From Strongylocentrotus droebachiensis (Eukaryota; Echinodermata; Echinoidea; Camarodonta; Strongylocentrotidae), in NCBI GenBank assembly GCA_035222895.1, contig JAVYIG010002741.1:1-64000 (forward strand): DNA of 64,000 nucleotides, in the 5' to 3' direction. Below, piece after piece: positions 44,053 to 55,638 of this stretch (within the stretch, counting starts at the first letter, position 1; every line of letters begins with the position of its first letter). Below the pieces are notes generated by a model. It made no database searches. It was not told where the DNA came from and saw only the letters and a list, made by a program, of their open reading frames with translations. A program made the translations under genes and the position numbers.

Positions 44053-44213
44053 CTAGATGGATCTCGGACTGCGAGAAGTTGAAAATGATGCCTCCACCAC
44101 AGAGCTCTGCAAGACATACATACTACATGACCCCAGTTTAGAGGGAACCCATCAATCGGTTCTGAAGACTACGCAATCTTGAGAACAGGACGGACAGACA
44201 ACCCCCCAAAACA
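44053..44213 (-). mobile_element. pearl/HINE-type element, - strand remnant
   Basis: Read on the - strand it runs from TTGTCTGTCCGTCCTGTTCT through one core unit to ATCTAGTTT. It is diverged and short. Confidence 0.6.
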
Positions 44214-45080
44214 CAAGAAATTGAATTTGTGATTGAAACAAATTAGGTAGTCTGTCGTTCAATCTGACTACGATAACTGGAAGACTATATATGAACATCT
44301 TTGAAGGAGAGTAGAATCATACATAATATGGGACACATTGATGTTCCAGTATACATTAATGATCTTGATGATGGTGATAGGGAAGGACATTTCTTTTTTA
44401 TTTTAGTCTAGAAGACACCGTACCACGTTTGCCTCTAATTAAACAGTCGTAGAGTCAACAGCTGTATGTATGAAGGGAGCTGTAAGTACAAGGAGTGGAA
44501 ACTTGTAATTTATCCAAATGCATGTATGAGTTATATTAAAAGCATAGGATGCATAACATTCCACTTGGCTTTGAAGTTCCATGCTCTAAGCAGCTCTTCC
44601 ACATTTATAAATTACCAGCAAAATTTCAGTGTAAATTATTAAATTCATATACGGATTGTATTGGGAATAGTGCATTAAACAATTTTTCGAAATTTAGTAC
44701 TCCGCCCTTCCTAAAAATTGTGTCCCAGAGTTGGTAAAAGAAAAATTAGATCCTGATAATCTGATTATTTTAGCATGTTTTAATGACCCATCTTTTAATC
44801 CATGATTTACAATCTTCCACAACTATAAGTTTGCCAATGCGTGGTCTTTGTATTTTTGCAGTTGGGGAAAAAAGTATGGAATTACGCATGCAATTTTGTG
44901 TTTGCTTGTTCAACTCATTACACATTCAACAATTGATGAGAAGTCAATGAAAGACAGTGGTACTGCTTTATTGCTGATTCTCAGACCTATGGGAGGCTTC
45001 AGTACCAAATTCACATATTTGATTTTTCATTTTACGGAAACTGTTGATACAATGGTAGATGAGGACATGGACACAATGAG
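44214..45080. other. AT-rich stretch without a supported gene
   Basis: Only short ORFs are present, none recognised. It leads into the transposon-type coding remains that begin near 45.1 kb. Confidence 0.35.
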
Positions 45081-45084
45081 GGTG

Positions 45085-45255
45085 ATACACCCAACTTGCC
45101 AGCACAGGAAAAGACTGCACCCAACTTGCCAGCACAGGAAAAGACCGCACCCAACTTGCCAGCACAGGAAAAGACCGCACTCAACTTGCCAGCACAGGAA
45201 AAGACCGCACCCAACTTGCAAACACAGAAAATGACCGCCCCCAACTTGCCACAGG
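45085..45255 (+). repeat. 30-bp tandem repeat, five to six copies
   Basis: The unit reads CACCCAACTTGCCAGCACAG followed by GAAAAGACCG. It is open on several frames (HPTCQHRKRP in one), which is a by-product of the repeat. Confidence 0.85.
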
Positions 45256-45259
45256 TTTG

Positions 45260-46395
45260 GAAGGTGTGATTCCTCAATACAGAGGGAATAGATTACACAT
45301 TCTGTTTCATATTTGTGGAAAGCTTTTCCAGTTCCACAACCAATTCTTGGATTTCTTTACAACAGGCTCTGTCACCTGTGGTGGCCTTGTGTCGGCGATC
45401 AAAAAAGACTTTGCTAGTACAACTGGATTTGTTGAGATGCACATAGTAGGCCTACTTGGAAAGATGTTGACTGGGACATGGATGTAGATTTTCTACACAG
45501 CAGCGCAGCATGATCTAAGTCACATCGATGCCATTGATGTAGCAAGACGAGTCATGGGTGCTTTGAAGGACACCGCTGTGAACCCTTTGAGAATTCTTGA
45601 CCGTACCAAAGATTTCTTTGGAAGAGATCTTGGTGATGCTGATGAAACTCTCAAGTCTCTAAGACAGCAGCCTGCTGATAAATAACTGTTCTGCAGCATG
45701 ATGACAACATGCATACATGGAATAGTACGTGTGTCGGAGCGACAATACAGATGGTACTTAGAGATGGAAGTCACGGATGAGCTGAGAAAAAAAACACAGA
45801 CAGCAAGAATTCCACAACATCGATAGCGAGGAGCTTATGGGCATGTTTAGCGCTGGGAAAGAGAGAGCCAAGATCGCTAATGTCGACTTCCTCACTGCAA
45901 GGATGCGAGCTCGAAAGAACCAAGTGGTTCCTTGGTTGGGTGAAATGTACGACGAGAAACGCAATCAGATAGTTATGTGGTCGATAAGTTGATGAAGTGA
46001 GGAAGGAGATGTAAGAGCAGCAAATAAGAGGCAAAAGAAAAGCGAAAAAGAAAGGAAAGCTGTGGAGAAGAAACTGAAGGACATTGACATCAATGATATC
46101 CCCAAAGTATTCCCTGATCTAGAACATAATTTCTGCTCAATGCTGACCGACATTCTAACCGGCAGAGTTGTTGGTCGCACTATCTGCCACACCTGGTACG
46201 ATGAAAGTACAGGAGAAAAAACTGTCTGGTCTGGAAAGGTAGAAAAGCAAAGACGAAGAAGTGGAACCAATTTCTATTCAATCGCATACTGGAGTGAGGA
46301 CGAAACTTACAAAGTTAGTACGGAGTACGACATCCACAAGAAATCTTTTGCTACTGACCTCATTTTTTGCGGACTTGATTTTGTGTGTTTGTAAT
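45260..46395 (+). pseudogene. decayed mobile-element-type coding region
   Basis: Open segments follow one another on the + strand: IPQYRGNRLHILFHICGKLF, then DVARRVMGALKDTAVNPLRI and LDRTKDFFGRDL, then VDFLTARMRARKNQ, and finally GRTICHTWYDESTGEKTVWS with SIAYWSEDE. The last resembles a Tudor/chromo-like module common in repetitive genes of marine invertebrates. The frame is broken several times. The family is not identified. Confidence 0.5.
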
Positions 46396-46469
46396 GTGTT
46401 TGTAATGTTTTATACACATATTATGCTTTTGTTTGATATGGCTTATTGTTGAAAGTGTGTAGAAAAAGA

Positions 46470-46955
46470 CGTAACATTCAAACTTGGTTAGTAGTAGTAG
46501 CAGTTTACCCCAGTAAGAATAGTCATGAGGGGAAGAGGACGACCGAGAGCAATTGATTGTGTCTGTTGTCTTTGCAACAGATGTAATTTTGTTTAAAAAG
46601 TATTCTGTTGTTGACCATGTCACCTCATCGAAGCTCACTGACTTGTCAGGCATTAAGGACTTTTAGATTGTTAATTAATTGACTTTTCTTGTAGCACTAG
46701 CAGCAAGAAGATTTGTGGTGTTTGTAAAGGGAACTTGCTTTATAGATGTAAATCAAAAGACAATCCATCGGCAGATAAATGAAGACAACTATTTATTGCA
46801 TGAGAGCAAGAGAGAGAGTGGAAGAAGAAAGACCAAGAGTCAAAAGAATGAGCATGGATAGTCCACTGCATCACTAATGGAGCAAAAAAGTGTACGTACA
46901 CCTAGTACGACTACTAGCACTGGCATTGCATCTGCTTCTGGAACAACAATCGGGC
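46470..46955 (+). pseudogene. AT-hook and Cys-pair coding fragment, copy 1
   Basis: It encodes RGRGRPRAID (AT-hook-like) followed by a CCLCNR-like Cys motif, then KICGVCKGNLLYRCK-like sequence and VRTPSTTTSTGIASASG. It is a diverged copy of 48175-48870 and broken. After 46955 its sequence switches to a gag-like fragment. Confidence 0.55.
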
Positions 46956-47125
46956 TAGCCTACAGGCCATCCAGGGCATACGCGCCATTGGCATCAAGCT
47001 GCCCCCTTTTTGGAAGGGGGACCCAGAAGTGTGGTTCGTGCAGGCAGCCGCACAGTTTGAGACTCAAGGAATCACTAGCGAACAGACCCGGTATGCCCAT
47101 GTGATAGCAACATTACCACAGGAGG
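46956..47125 (+). mobile_element. LTR retrotransposon gag fossil fragment
   Basis: One frame encodes IKLPPFWKGDPEVWFVQAAA then QFETQGITSEQTRYAHVIAT, the typical N-terminal gag segment of gypsy-like elements. It is a short, isolated fossil. Confidence 0.65.
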
Positions 47126-47339
47126 GTTAGAAAGGAAGAGGAAGGGTTCAAGGCTCATACAATAACAAAACATGTGGCGAAAGGGGGCTCCAGAAAGAGA
47201 GGCAGCTGCAGTCAAGAGGCAGCTCACCTGCATCAAGAGACAGAAGCATGCGAATAAGCTAATGGATGCCCTACAGAAAGGGATGCTAATACGTGACCCT
47301 ACCTCTGTTGCTGTTCTGAGGACGTCTGGAAGTTGATTA

Positions 47340-47880
47340 GCAATTTCAGCAATGGTGTTTCCTGGTTAAGCCAGGGCTTGCTGTCACCAATGTGGATGGC
47401 CTGAAAGGATACAGTTCCCTGAGGATTGCAGCAAAGAAGGAACAGCTTTCAAAGTTTGTTCAAGACAACATTCTACTACAGGTTGATCTTGCTCCTGAGA
47501 CCCCAGTTGCTCCTCCTCCAGAACACAGTGACTGTCCCTCATCATCATCTGATGAGGAAGAGGGAGATACCCAGCCTGCAGAGCCATCTTGTTTCAAGTT
47601 TAGACACCTTAATGAATGGGTTGCTGTCGCCTTCTCCAGTATGCTGGACAAGTGACAAAGATCGCGTCAGAAGAGACAGCAGATTTGACCTACCTGCACC
47701 CAATTTCTTCAGGATATCCACAAATGCAAAGTTTTGATGGCCTGGATCACCAGATGTATTTTCGACTGATGCGGATGGCATCTTCTTGCAAGGATTTGAT
47801 GTCACACCAGTTTCAGCTCGACGACCAAATACCCTTGTGCTCTCTGTGGATGTTGAAGACATTCCTCTACATTGAACATT
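47340..47880 (+). pseudogene. decayed coding fragment of a mobile-element-type protein
   Basis: An open segment GYSSLRIAAKKEQLSKFVQD leads to an acidic Ser-rich linker and NEWVAVAFSSML. A further segment in another frame reads GQVTKIASEETADLTYLHP. This resembles the C-terminal WVAVAY...WWIGQV module found in many invertebrate transposon genes. It is broken. Confidence 0.45.
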
Positions 47881-47894
47881 GATTGTCCATCATG

Positions 47895-48175
47895 ATTTCT
47901 ATTACTGTGATAGATGCATTGTTTTTTTTCTTATACATTACGGACGCTTACAACCATTAGCGAGTTATGAATGTAATGAGCGGCAGCCTTTCGCTATATA
48001 AACAGTGCTACCCCATAATTGTATTTTTGAAATGTTGATTTCTATTACTGTGATAGATGCCTTTTTTTTCCTTATACATTACAGATGCTTACAACCATTA
48101 GCGAGTTATGAATGTAATGAGCGGCAGCCTTTCGCTATATAAACAGTGCTACCCCCATACTTGTATTTTTGAAAA
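47895..48175 (+). repeat. 140-bp direct repeat, two copies
   Basis: GATTTCTATTACTGTGATAG to CAGCCTTTCGCTATATAAAC occurs twice in a row, with few differences. The second copy leads into the coding copy at 48.2 kb. Confidence 0.85.
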
Positions 48176-48871
48176 TTGAAAGTGTGTAGAAAAAGAGACA
48201 ACATAAAAATTTGGTTAGTAGTAGTAGTAGTTTACCCCAGTAAAACAGTCAGAAGGGGAAGAGGACGACCGAGAGCAATTGACCATGTCTGTTGTGTCTG
48301 CAACAGAGATGTCATTTTGTTTAAGAAGTATTCTGTTGTTGACAATGTCACCTCATCGAAGCTCACTGACTTTATCAGGCATTAAGGACTTTTAGATTCT
48401 GCACGACGAGAACGTGGACTGCCCTTTTAAGGCAATGTGACGTCCTTCTAAGGCACTGACAGTGACGTCACATTACCTTAAAAGGGCAGTCTGCATTCTC
48501 GTCGTGCAGAATCTAAAAGTCCCTAATGACTTTTCTTGTAGCACTAGCAGAAGGAAGATTTGTGGTGTTTGTAAAGGGAACTTCCTTTATAGATGTAAAT
48601 CAAAAGAAGATGATCCATCGGCAGCTCAATTAAGACAACAATGTATTGCACGAGAACAGGAGAGAGTGGAAGAAGAAGGACCAAGAGTCAAAAGAAGGAG
48701 CGCGGATAGTCCATCCACTGCATCACTAAGTGAGCAAAAATGGGTACGTACGCCTAGTACAACGACTACTACTAGCACTGGCATTGCATCTGCTTCTGAA
48801 ACAACAATCGCCGTCAGGAGAAAGCAGCTATACACAATCACAGATAGAGCGAGGGTGATGCGGAGGCAGTG
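48175..48871 (+). pseudogene. AT-hook and Cys-pair coding fragment, copy 2
   Basis: The first part reads VRRGRGRPRAIDHVCCVCNR and the second RRKICGVCKGNFLYRCKSKE then DDPSAAQLRQQCIAREQER. The C-x2-C pairs and AT-hook suggest DNA binding. A palindromic element splits the two parts. It is a paralogue of 46470-46955. Function unknown. Confidence 0.55.
48384..48524. mobile_element. short palindromic MITE in the AT-hook fragment
   Basis: GGACTTTTAGATTCTGCACG faces its reverse complement about 140 bp on, with arms around AAGGGCAGTC. The paralogous copy at 46.65 kb lacks it. Confidence 0.8.
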
Positions 48872-49960
48872 ATTGAGTTACAAGCGTTGAATGCCAATCG
48901 TCACCCAGGCTATGTGTTAAATGGGGACAATGTGGATGTGAGGGTTGTTATACATGTAGAACAACATAATAGACATGCCAGCTGTAATGCACATACCAAT
49001 GTAATACACATACCAGCTACTGACAATAGGACAAGAGATGGATACCTGAATAGCATACCATTACCACTATAGGAAGAATGTCACTGCTTTGAACTTCCAA
49101 GCCACTTCACTACCAGCAGCCAAGTAGAAAGGACACTCCCTTAACTCTCAGGTAAAGGATTCATGTTATAGTGTATCAAGAGATACAACAATGGCGACGA
49201 GGATAATTGGACTCCACCATGAATTTGGGCTGCATTGAAGAGTATCACCAAGAAGGAAGACAGGTGTGAATGATGGAGACGATAACTAGGGGTGATGCGG
49301 AGGCAGTGAGCGAGTTTAATACAAGCGTTGAATTCCAATCTTCATCCAGGCTACATACTCAATGGGGACATCCACACTACCTGGTGAAGATAAACCTCCA
49401 TGCTCACAGACAGGTCTGTCTGAGAAGGAGCGATAGGGTTTTCGATGTAGCAATGGCGCTTTTGAAGGATTGATATTGGTCCGATGTTAGCTTTGCACAG
49501 TGGCACGTTGAGGAGTGGGGCGCCTCCCAATCTGTTTCCGTATGGTCGCAACTATGATCGTGTAAAGGATGTTCTCAATGGTTCATTGAAGAAGTTGAAG
49601 GACAATCCAGATATCAATCAGGATTATCTCTTTGCTGCCAGGCATATGGACCGTCGAATTGGCATGATTGTAGTGTAGCGACTGCGCTCACTGCTTGCGC
49701 CATCCCCAGACGTTTACCTGTCTCCAGGCGAGAGGACTAGCAATATAGTACCAAAGCACGTTGAGAAGACAGACAACCTATAGGAAGGACTTTGATGCTT
49801 AAGTGAAGAAATGGAAGGAGCAAGTGGAGGAGAAATACAAGTGTGAATGATGGAGAGGGGATAACCAGGGGTGATGCGGAGGCAGTGAGTGAGTTACAAG
49901 CGTTAAATGCCAAGCGTCATCCGGCTATATATTAAATGTGGACAATGTGGATGTGAGAGT
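48850..49960 (+). pseudogene. transposon-derived coding fragments with internal repeats
   Basis: A block around GATGCGGAGGCAGTGAG and CAAGCGTT recurs near 48.86, 49.29 and 49.87 kb. Between them, 49350-49680 is a diverged copy of the transposase C-terminal part at 56260-56600 (HAHRQVCLRRSDRVFDVAMA, DYDRVKDV-like, DINQDYLFAARHMDRRIGMI). Broken. Confidence 0.55.
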
Positions 49961-49963
49961 GAA

Positions 49964-50381
49964 ACCTACATTACTCTTTATTACTCTTTCTCTTTCTTAC
50001 TCTTTCTCTTTATATACTTGTGAATATTATATAAAATGTCTTTTATAATCATTATTTATTTGTGACATGTTTTAATGGATTTGCTCTGAACGAGCGACTA
50101 GTTTTACAAGTAGCATGTGCTCTTGTTGATAAACAGTGCTTAATTTATTCCACTATTGATCGATAACTGAATATTCATGTATAATTCATTAGTTTAAGGC
50201 GCGATCCAAGGTGCGCAGCCAATTAAATGATTGTATATGCGCGTACAGCTTTCTTTTCCATGCGCGACCCAAGGAGTATAAATAGTCCGCGCGTGGGTTA
50301 CTGGGTTACCCAGGTACGTGACTGACAGTTTTTGCAGGCTATTACGCGACTGACATTTTTTGCAGGGTATTACGCGAAAGG
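49964..50381 (+). repeat. 5' LTR
   Basis: Matches 53181-53604 from TTACTCTTTCTCTTTATATA to TATTACGCGAAAG. The first 20-30 bases differ from the right LTR. Confidence 0.8.
50277..50284 (+). promoter_or_regulatory. TATA box of the LTR
   Basis: TATAAATA in a GC-rich downstream setting (GTCCGCGCG). The same box lies at 53501-53508 in the right LTR. Confidence 0.6.
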
Positions 50382-50392
50382 ACCGACAAGAT

Positions 50393-53078
50393 GATGTTCA
50401 CGTGCGAACCATGCCACTGGGGCTTCACCACAGCTGCAGAATATCAAAATCACATGAGGGTGAAACATGACCAAACATTGTCAATATCAATCGCCGATCC
50501 AAGGTAACTTGAAAAAGCATTATAGTAGGACCCACAAAGTTTCTTCTAAGGAGACAAAATCCTGTCTCTTCACCAAAGCTGGAAAGTATTATGGAATAAA
50601 CAAGAAGGTACCTATCGGAATGGGGGAGAGTTTGGCGAGAAAGGAAAGAGAGGAGTTGGCCGGGAGGAGCAGCCCGGAGCAACCCAAGTTAAAGAAATTA
50701 AGAATCCCTAAATCAGTCATTTGTGTTCCCCAGAGATGCCCATCCCCTCCTTCTACTCCGATGGAAGTACCAGTAGTGACCTTTGAGCAACTGCTCCAGT
50801 TAGAATTAGACCTTAGTTTGAACTCGTCATTTTCGTCCTTCTCTTCCGTACCATCGCCTAAGCCTAGCTCTACCCTACCGTCGATTTCAGCGCACATCTC
50901 CACCCCTCCACCCGCCTCTACTTCATCCCCCAAGCCCAGCTCTTTGATCCTACCACCCATACATGCACACATCTCCACCCCTCCACCCGCCTCTACTTCA
51001 TCCCCCAAGCCCAGCTCTTTGATCCTACCACCCATACATGCACACAACTCTACCCCTCCACCCGCCTCTACTTCATCCCCCAAGCCCAGCTCTTTGATCC
51101 TACCACCCATACATGCACACATCTCCACCCCTCCACCCGCCTCTACTTCATCCCCCAAGCCCAGCTCTTTGATCCTACCACCCATACATGCACACATCTC
51201 CACCCCTCCACCCGCCTCTACTTCATCCCCCAAGCCCAGCTCTTTGATCCTACCACCCATACATGCACACATCTCCACCCCTCCACCCGCCTCTACTTCA
51301 TCCCCCAAGCCCAGCTCTTTGATCCTACCACCCATACATGCACACATCTCCACCCCTCCACCCGCCTCTACTTCATCCCCCAAGCCCAGCTCTTTGATCC
51401 TACCACCCATACATGCACACATCTCTACCCCTCCACCCGCCTCTACTTCATCCCCCAAGCCCAGCTCTTTGATCCTACCACCCATACATGCACACAACTC
51501 TACCCCTCCACCCGCCTCTACTTCATCCCCCAAGCCCAGCTCTTTGATCCTACCACCCATACATGCACACATCTCCACCCCTCCACCCGCCTCTACTTCA
51601 TCCCCCAAGCCCAGCTCTTTGATCCTACCACCCATACATGCACACATCTCCACCCCTCCACCCGCCTCTACTTCATCCCCCAAGCCCAGCTCTTTGATCC
51701 TACCACCCATACATGCACACATCTCCACCCCTCCACCCGCCTCTACTTCATCCCCCAAGCCCAGCTCTTTGATCCTACCACCCATACATGCACACATCTC
51801 CACCCCTCCACCCGCCTCTACTTCATCCCCCAAGCCCAGCTCTTTGATCCTACCACCCCCATACATGCACACATCTCCACCCCTCCACCCGCCTCTACTT
51901 CATCCCCCAAGCCCAGCTCTTTGATCCTACCACCCATACATGCACACATCTCCACCCCTCCACCCGCCTCTACTTCATCCCCCAAGCCCAGCTCTTTGAT
52001 CCTACCACCCATACATGCACACATCTCCACCCCTCCACCCGCCTCTACTTCATCCCCCAAGCCCAGCTCTTTGATCCTACCACCCATACATGCACACATC
52101 TCCACCCCTCCACCCGCCTCTACTTCATCCCCCAAGCCCAGCTCTTTGATCCTACCACCCATACATGCACACATCTCCACCCCTCCACCCACCTCTACTT
52201 CATCCCCCAAGCCCAGCTCTTTGATCCTACCACCCATACATGCACACATCTCCACCCCTCCACCCGCCTCTACTTCATCCCCCAAGCCCAGCTCTTTGAT
52301 CCTACCACCCATACATGCACACATCTCCACCCCTCCACCCGCCTCTACTTCATCCCCCAAGCCCAGCTCTTTGATCCTACCACCCATACATGCACACATC
52401 TCCACCCCTCCACCCGCCTCTACTTCATCCCCCAAGCCCAGCTCTTTGATCCTACCACCCATACATGCACACATCTCCACCCCTCCACCCGCCTCTACTT
52501 CATCCCCCAAGCCCAGCTCTTTGATCCTACCACCCATACATGCACACAACTCTACCCCTCCACCCGCCTCTACTTCATCCCCCAAGCCCAGCTCTTTGAT
52601 CCTACCACCCATACATGCACACATCTCCACCCCTCCACCCGCCTCTACTTCATCCCCCAAGCCCAGCTCTTTGATCCTACCACCCATACATGCACACAAC
52701 TCTACCCCTCAACCCGCCTCTACTTCATCCCCCAAGCCCAGCTCTTTGATCCTACCACCCATACATGCACACATCTCCACCCCTCCACCCGCCTCTACTT
52801 CATCCCCCAAGCCCAGCTCTTTGATCCTACCACCCATACATGCACACAACTCTCCCCCTCAACCCGCCTCGGAATCAACAATGAATGACATTCGCGTAGT
52901 GGAGACATCTGCCAACGACAGGGATGAGGAGATCCTAGTAAGAGTAATTAATTCAGGAATCGGACGACTTGTAATAAGAACAATGACAATTGTAACTGAG
53001 CGTTGTAATTATGTTGGTGACAGGGAACGACGGGGGGAAAATCAAACTAGGACATACTATTTTGGGCACGAAGAATAA
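50393..53078 (+). mobile_element. interior coding region of the LTR element (C2H2 finger and Pro/Ser repeat protein)
   Basis: Just inside the left LTR is MMFTCEPCHWGFTTAAEYQN then HMRVKH, a textbook C-x2-C-x12-H-x4-H zinc finger. A basic region follows (ESLARKEREELAGR), then a Pro/Ser/Thr-rich repeat HISTPPPASTSSPKPSSLIL-PPIHA. This resembles a captured host-like gene rather than retroviral gag or pol. Treated as a fossil; its frame looks broken. Confidence 0.55.
50890..52868 (+). repeat. 75-bp minisatellite, about 26 copies
   Basis: The unit encodes 25 residues and spans ACATCTCCACCCCTCCACCC to CACCCATACATGCAC. Copies are nearly identical; recurring variants read CACAACTCTACC for CACATCTCCACC. 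A long antisense ORF (MCACMGGRIKELGLGDEVEA repeats) is only the mirror of this array. Confidence 0.95.
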
Positions 53079-53180
53079 TTGGTTATAATGTTGTTATTGT
53101 GTAAAGATTCTGTAAATAATGATAAAATATGTATTTCAGCTACTGGTTGCTGGGTCAGCAAGTTAAAGAGAGGGGGATAG

Positions 53181-53604
53181 TGTGACGGATATATGAAAAT
53201 GATCTTTCTCTTTATTACTCTTACTCTTTCTCTTTATATACTTGTGAATATTATATAAAATGTCTTTTATAATCGTTATTTATTTGTGACATGTTTTAAT
53301 GGATTTGCTCTGAACGAGCGACTAGTTTTACAAGTAGCATGTGCTCTTGTTGATAAACAGTGCTTAATTTATTCCACTATTGATCGATAACTCAATATTC
53401 ATGTATAATTCATTAGTTTAAGGCGCGATCCAAGGTGCGCAGCCAATTAAATGATTGTATATGCGCGTACAGCTTTCTTTTCCATGCGCGACCCAAGGAG
53501 TATAAATAGTCCGCGCGTGGGTTACTGGGTTACCCAGGTACGTGACTGACAGTTTTTGCAGGCTATTACGCGACTGACAGTTTTTGCAGGGTATTACGCG
53601 AAAG
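53181..53604 (+). repeat. 3' LTR
   Basis: Begins TGTGACGGATATATG just after the purine tract and ends TATTACGCGAAAG. Confidence 0.8.
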
Positions 53605-54185
53605 GTGAATATAAATAGTGACTCATACAATGTTTACTTATGCAAATTTACTAGGATTGTTCTAAAATGATAGAGGGAGAGGGATATTTTATTGTTCTAT
53701 GGATCAATGCGGTCAGAATGGTGTATATGAACAGAAGTTTTTAAGTATTTTTGATGGTGATATATTAAGTTGGAAATAGGCATCTATATTTGTTATAGTT
53801 TGGATAGAAGGAAACAAGACAGAATGTCCAGTACCGGTAGTGAATGGACGAAACGTCCTTGTGAACTTGTCTAGGACGGTCGGTGCGTCCGGACCATGCG
53901 TCCTTCTACTAGTATACGCTTAAAGTCATTGTGACGTATGGCAATTGCTTCCTTTTGGGACGCAATGTCTCGTCCTTTTCCAATCTGTCTCTCGTCACGT
54001 CCAAGACACGTTGTCTCACTCTCTGGGAAAACTCTGTATTGATTTGGCCATTTCCCATCAAAATTAGCTTCTAGAGTCTCAAACCACTTCACAACATCTT
54101 CCATCCTTTTATAGGTGAGTGTTATTCTCACCCCTGATACCGTAATTAAGTATCATTAAGTAGGAACTAATCATGTTTTTGTCTC
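53605..54185. other. flank with no supported gene
   Basis: An 86-codon - strand ORF (53871-54131) encodes MRITLTYKRMEDVVKWFETL and a charged tail. I do not recognise it. Nothing else is seen. Confidence 0.35.
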
Positions 54186-54190
54186 TCTAA

Positions 54191-54350
54191 CAAGCCTCAC
54201 AACACCATTTAGACTATAAGGAGTTAAAACCATTAGAGGCAACATTCCAGCTAGCATTGCACTCTAAAAGGTGCTATAAGAAACAGACAAGACTCTTCAG
54301 TTGGTATGAGGATCGAGGAGCATGGAAAGCCTATGAAGCAGTCTGTGAGT
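54191..54350 (+). pseudogene. WWE-like fragment
   Basis: An open stretch encodes RCYKKQTRLFSWYEDRGAWK followed by AYEAVCE, close to the W-x-W/Y-x-D-x-G-x-W-x-x-Y core of WWE domains, which bind ADP-ribose. It is preceded by aacaag and followed by GTGAGT, so it could be an exon, but it does not join the next open segment in phase. Confidence 0.4.
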
Positions 54351-54521
54351 AAATCTGAGATGATACCTGGTTTTTTTATTGCTTTCTATTTGTATTGAAA
54401 AGGGCAGCTAAACATTTATCAACAAAGCTGATTGCATGGAACACTGCTGTGCATACATGTACCTTCTAGCAGCAGACGGAGCACAAAGTTAAATGAAACG
54501 CTAACCTCTTAACCTCACCAG

Positions 54522-55005
54522 GTCTGATGACACAAGTGTAGAAGAGCTAGTAAAGAATTTCAGGGAGGAGTTTGTCAGGGGCAGGAGGCTGAATCTGCCA
54601 TCAGACATGGCGTCAACTGATGCAGCTATGCAAGGGGAGACGTATAAAATTATCATCTCCAGGCTGGCTGTGTTTCAGGGGGTCTTGGATGAGTTCACGG
54701 CCAGAGGCTACAAGCCTTGCCTCCCCTTAAAAGTAAGCTTCATGGGTGAAAGGGGCCAAGACCTCGGAGGCCTCAGGAAAGAATTCCTGCGTCTGGCCCT
54801 AAATGCGGTGTATGAACGCCTCACTATAAATGTACCTAACGAGGGAAGGAAACTCATTGAGGATCAGGCAGGCATGATTGACCAAAAGGCTTTTCTGGCA
54901 GCTGGGATAGTTATGGGCAAGTTATTTGTCAATGACTCTAACGCGTTGGAGGCTTCAGTCGTGAGGAAGATCATCAGGTTGTCGGAAGTTGTTTGCTCCA
55001 GCTAA
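54522..55005 (+). pseudogene. HECT-type E3 ligase-like fragment
   Basis: After accag the frame encodes DDTSVEELVKNFREEFVRGR, then PLKVSFMGERGQDLGGLRKE and FLRLALNAVYERL. This is the LxVxFxGExGxDxGGLxxEF start of the HECT N-lobe as seen in G2E3-like proteins that occur with invertebrate transposons. Only about 160 codons remain. The catalytic Cys lobe is absent. Confidence 0.6.
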
Positions 55006-55462
55006 TGGTTCATTGACAGTGATTGACTATGGTCTGTGTTTGCATTAATTTTATGTATGAGTGTTCTGTTAGACTGTGTGTGTGTGCGGTTGTGTGTCTA
55101 TGTATCAAAGAGAAAACACAACCCAATGAACAAAACCTGGCATATGCAATCATCAAGACTCCAGGACCAGTCATAACATACAGGGCATTTAAGACTACCT
55201 GTACAAAGAGCATGAGAAGCATACGTTCAATGGAATATAGACGAGCAATCAATATTCTCCAAGACCTAGGAGAAGTTGTGCAAATAAGAGCTGCACATGG
55301 CTTTGATTGATACAGGATAATGCACAGCAGTACTCTTCTAAAAATTGAATCGTCTCTTCATTTGCAAAAGTGTAAGAAACCAATAAAACCTTCAACCCTA
55401 AAACTGTTGCTTGTCTTAAAAATTATGTATTTGTTTATTTATTTTCATTTAATATCATTATA

Positions 55463-55463
<1 letters not shown>

Positions 55464-55497
<34 letters not shown>
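55464..55497. repeat. (TA)n microsatellite
   Basis: Seventeen or so TA units followed by a G-rich stretch. Confidence 0.9.
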
Positions 55498-55499
<2 letters not shown>

Positions 55500-55638
55500 G
55501 GGGTGGGGTGTGATCAATTGAGAGAGCAGAGCTACAAATATAGTAGCCCACATTTGCACACCCCTCCCCATTTTTGTCGAACTTCCATGGGTACAAGGAA
55601 TTATGCATGTACATACTCCTGTTTAAATTTGAGAACAA

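Larger units (their letters stand above)
49964..53604 (+). mobile_element. non-autonomous LTR retroelement, young
   Basis: Two long terminal repeats of about 415-425 bp (left 49964-50381, right 53181-53604) bound a 2.8 kb interior. Each has a TATAAATA box. A purine tract (AAGAGAGGGGGATAG) precedes TGTGACGG at the right LTR. The LTRs differ at only about three sites over the last 390 bases, so the insertion is recent. No gag or pol is seen, so it must have relied on another element. GTGAA may be the target duplication. The family is probably gypsy-like. Its coding part looks broken. Confidence 0.75.

Noticed and set aside
50589-52699. Long - strand ORFs with MCACMGGRIKELGLGDEVEA repeats
   Set aside because: They are the antisense of the 75-bp array, and the unit length divisible by three keeps the frame open.
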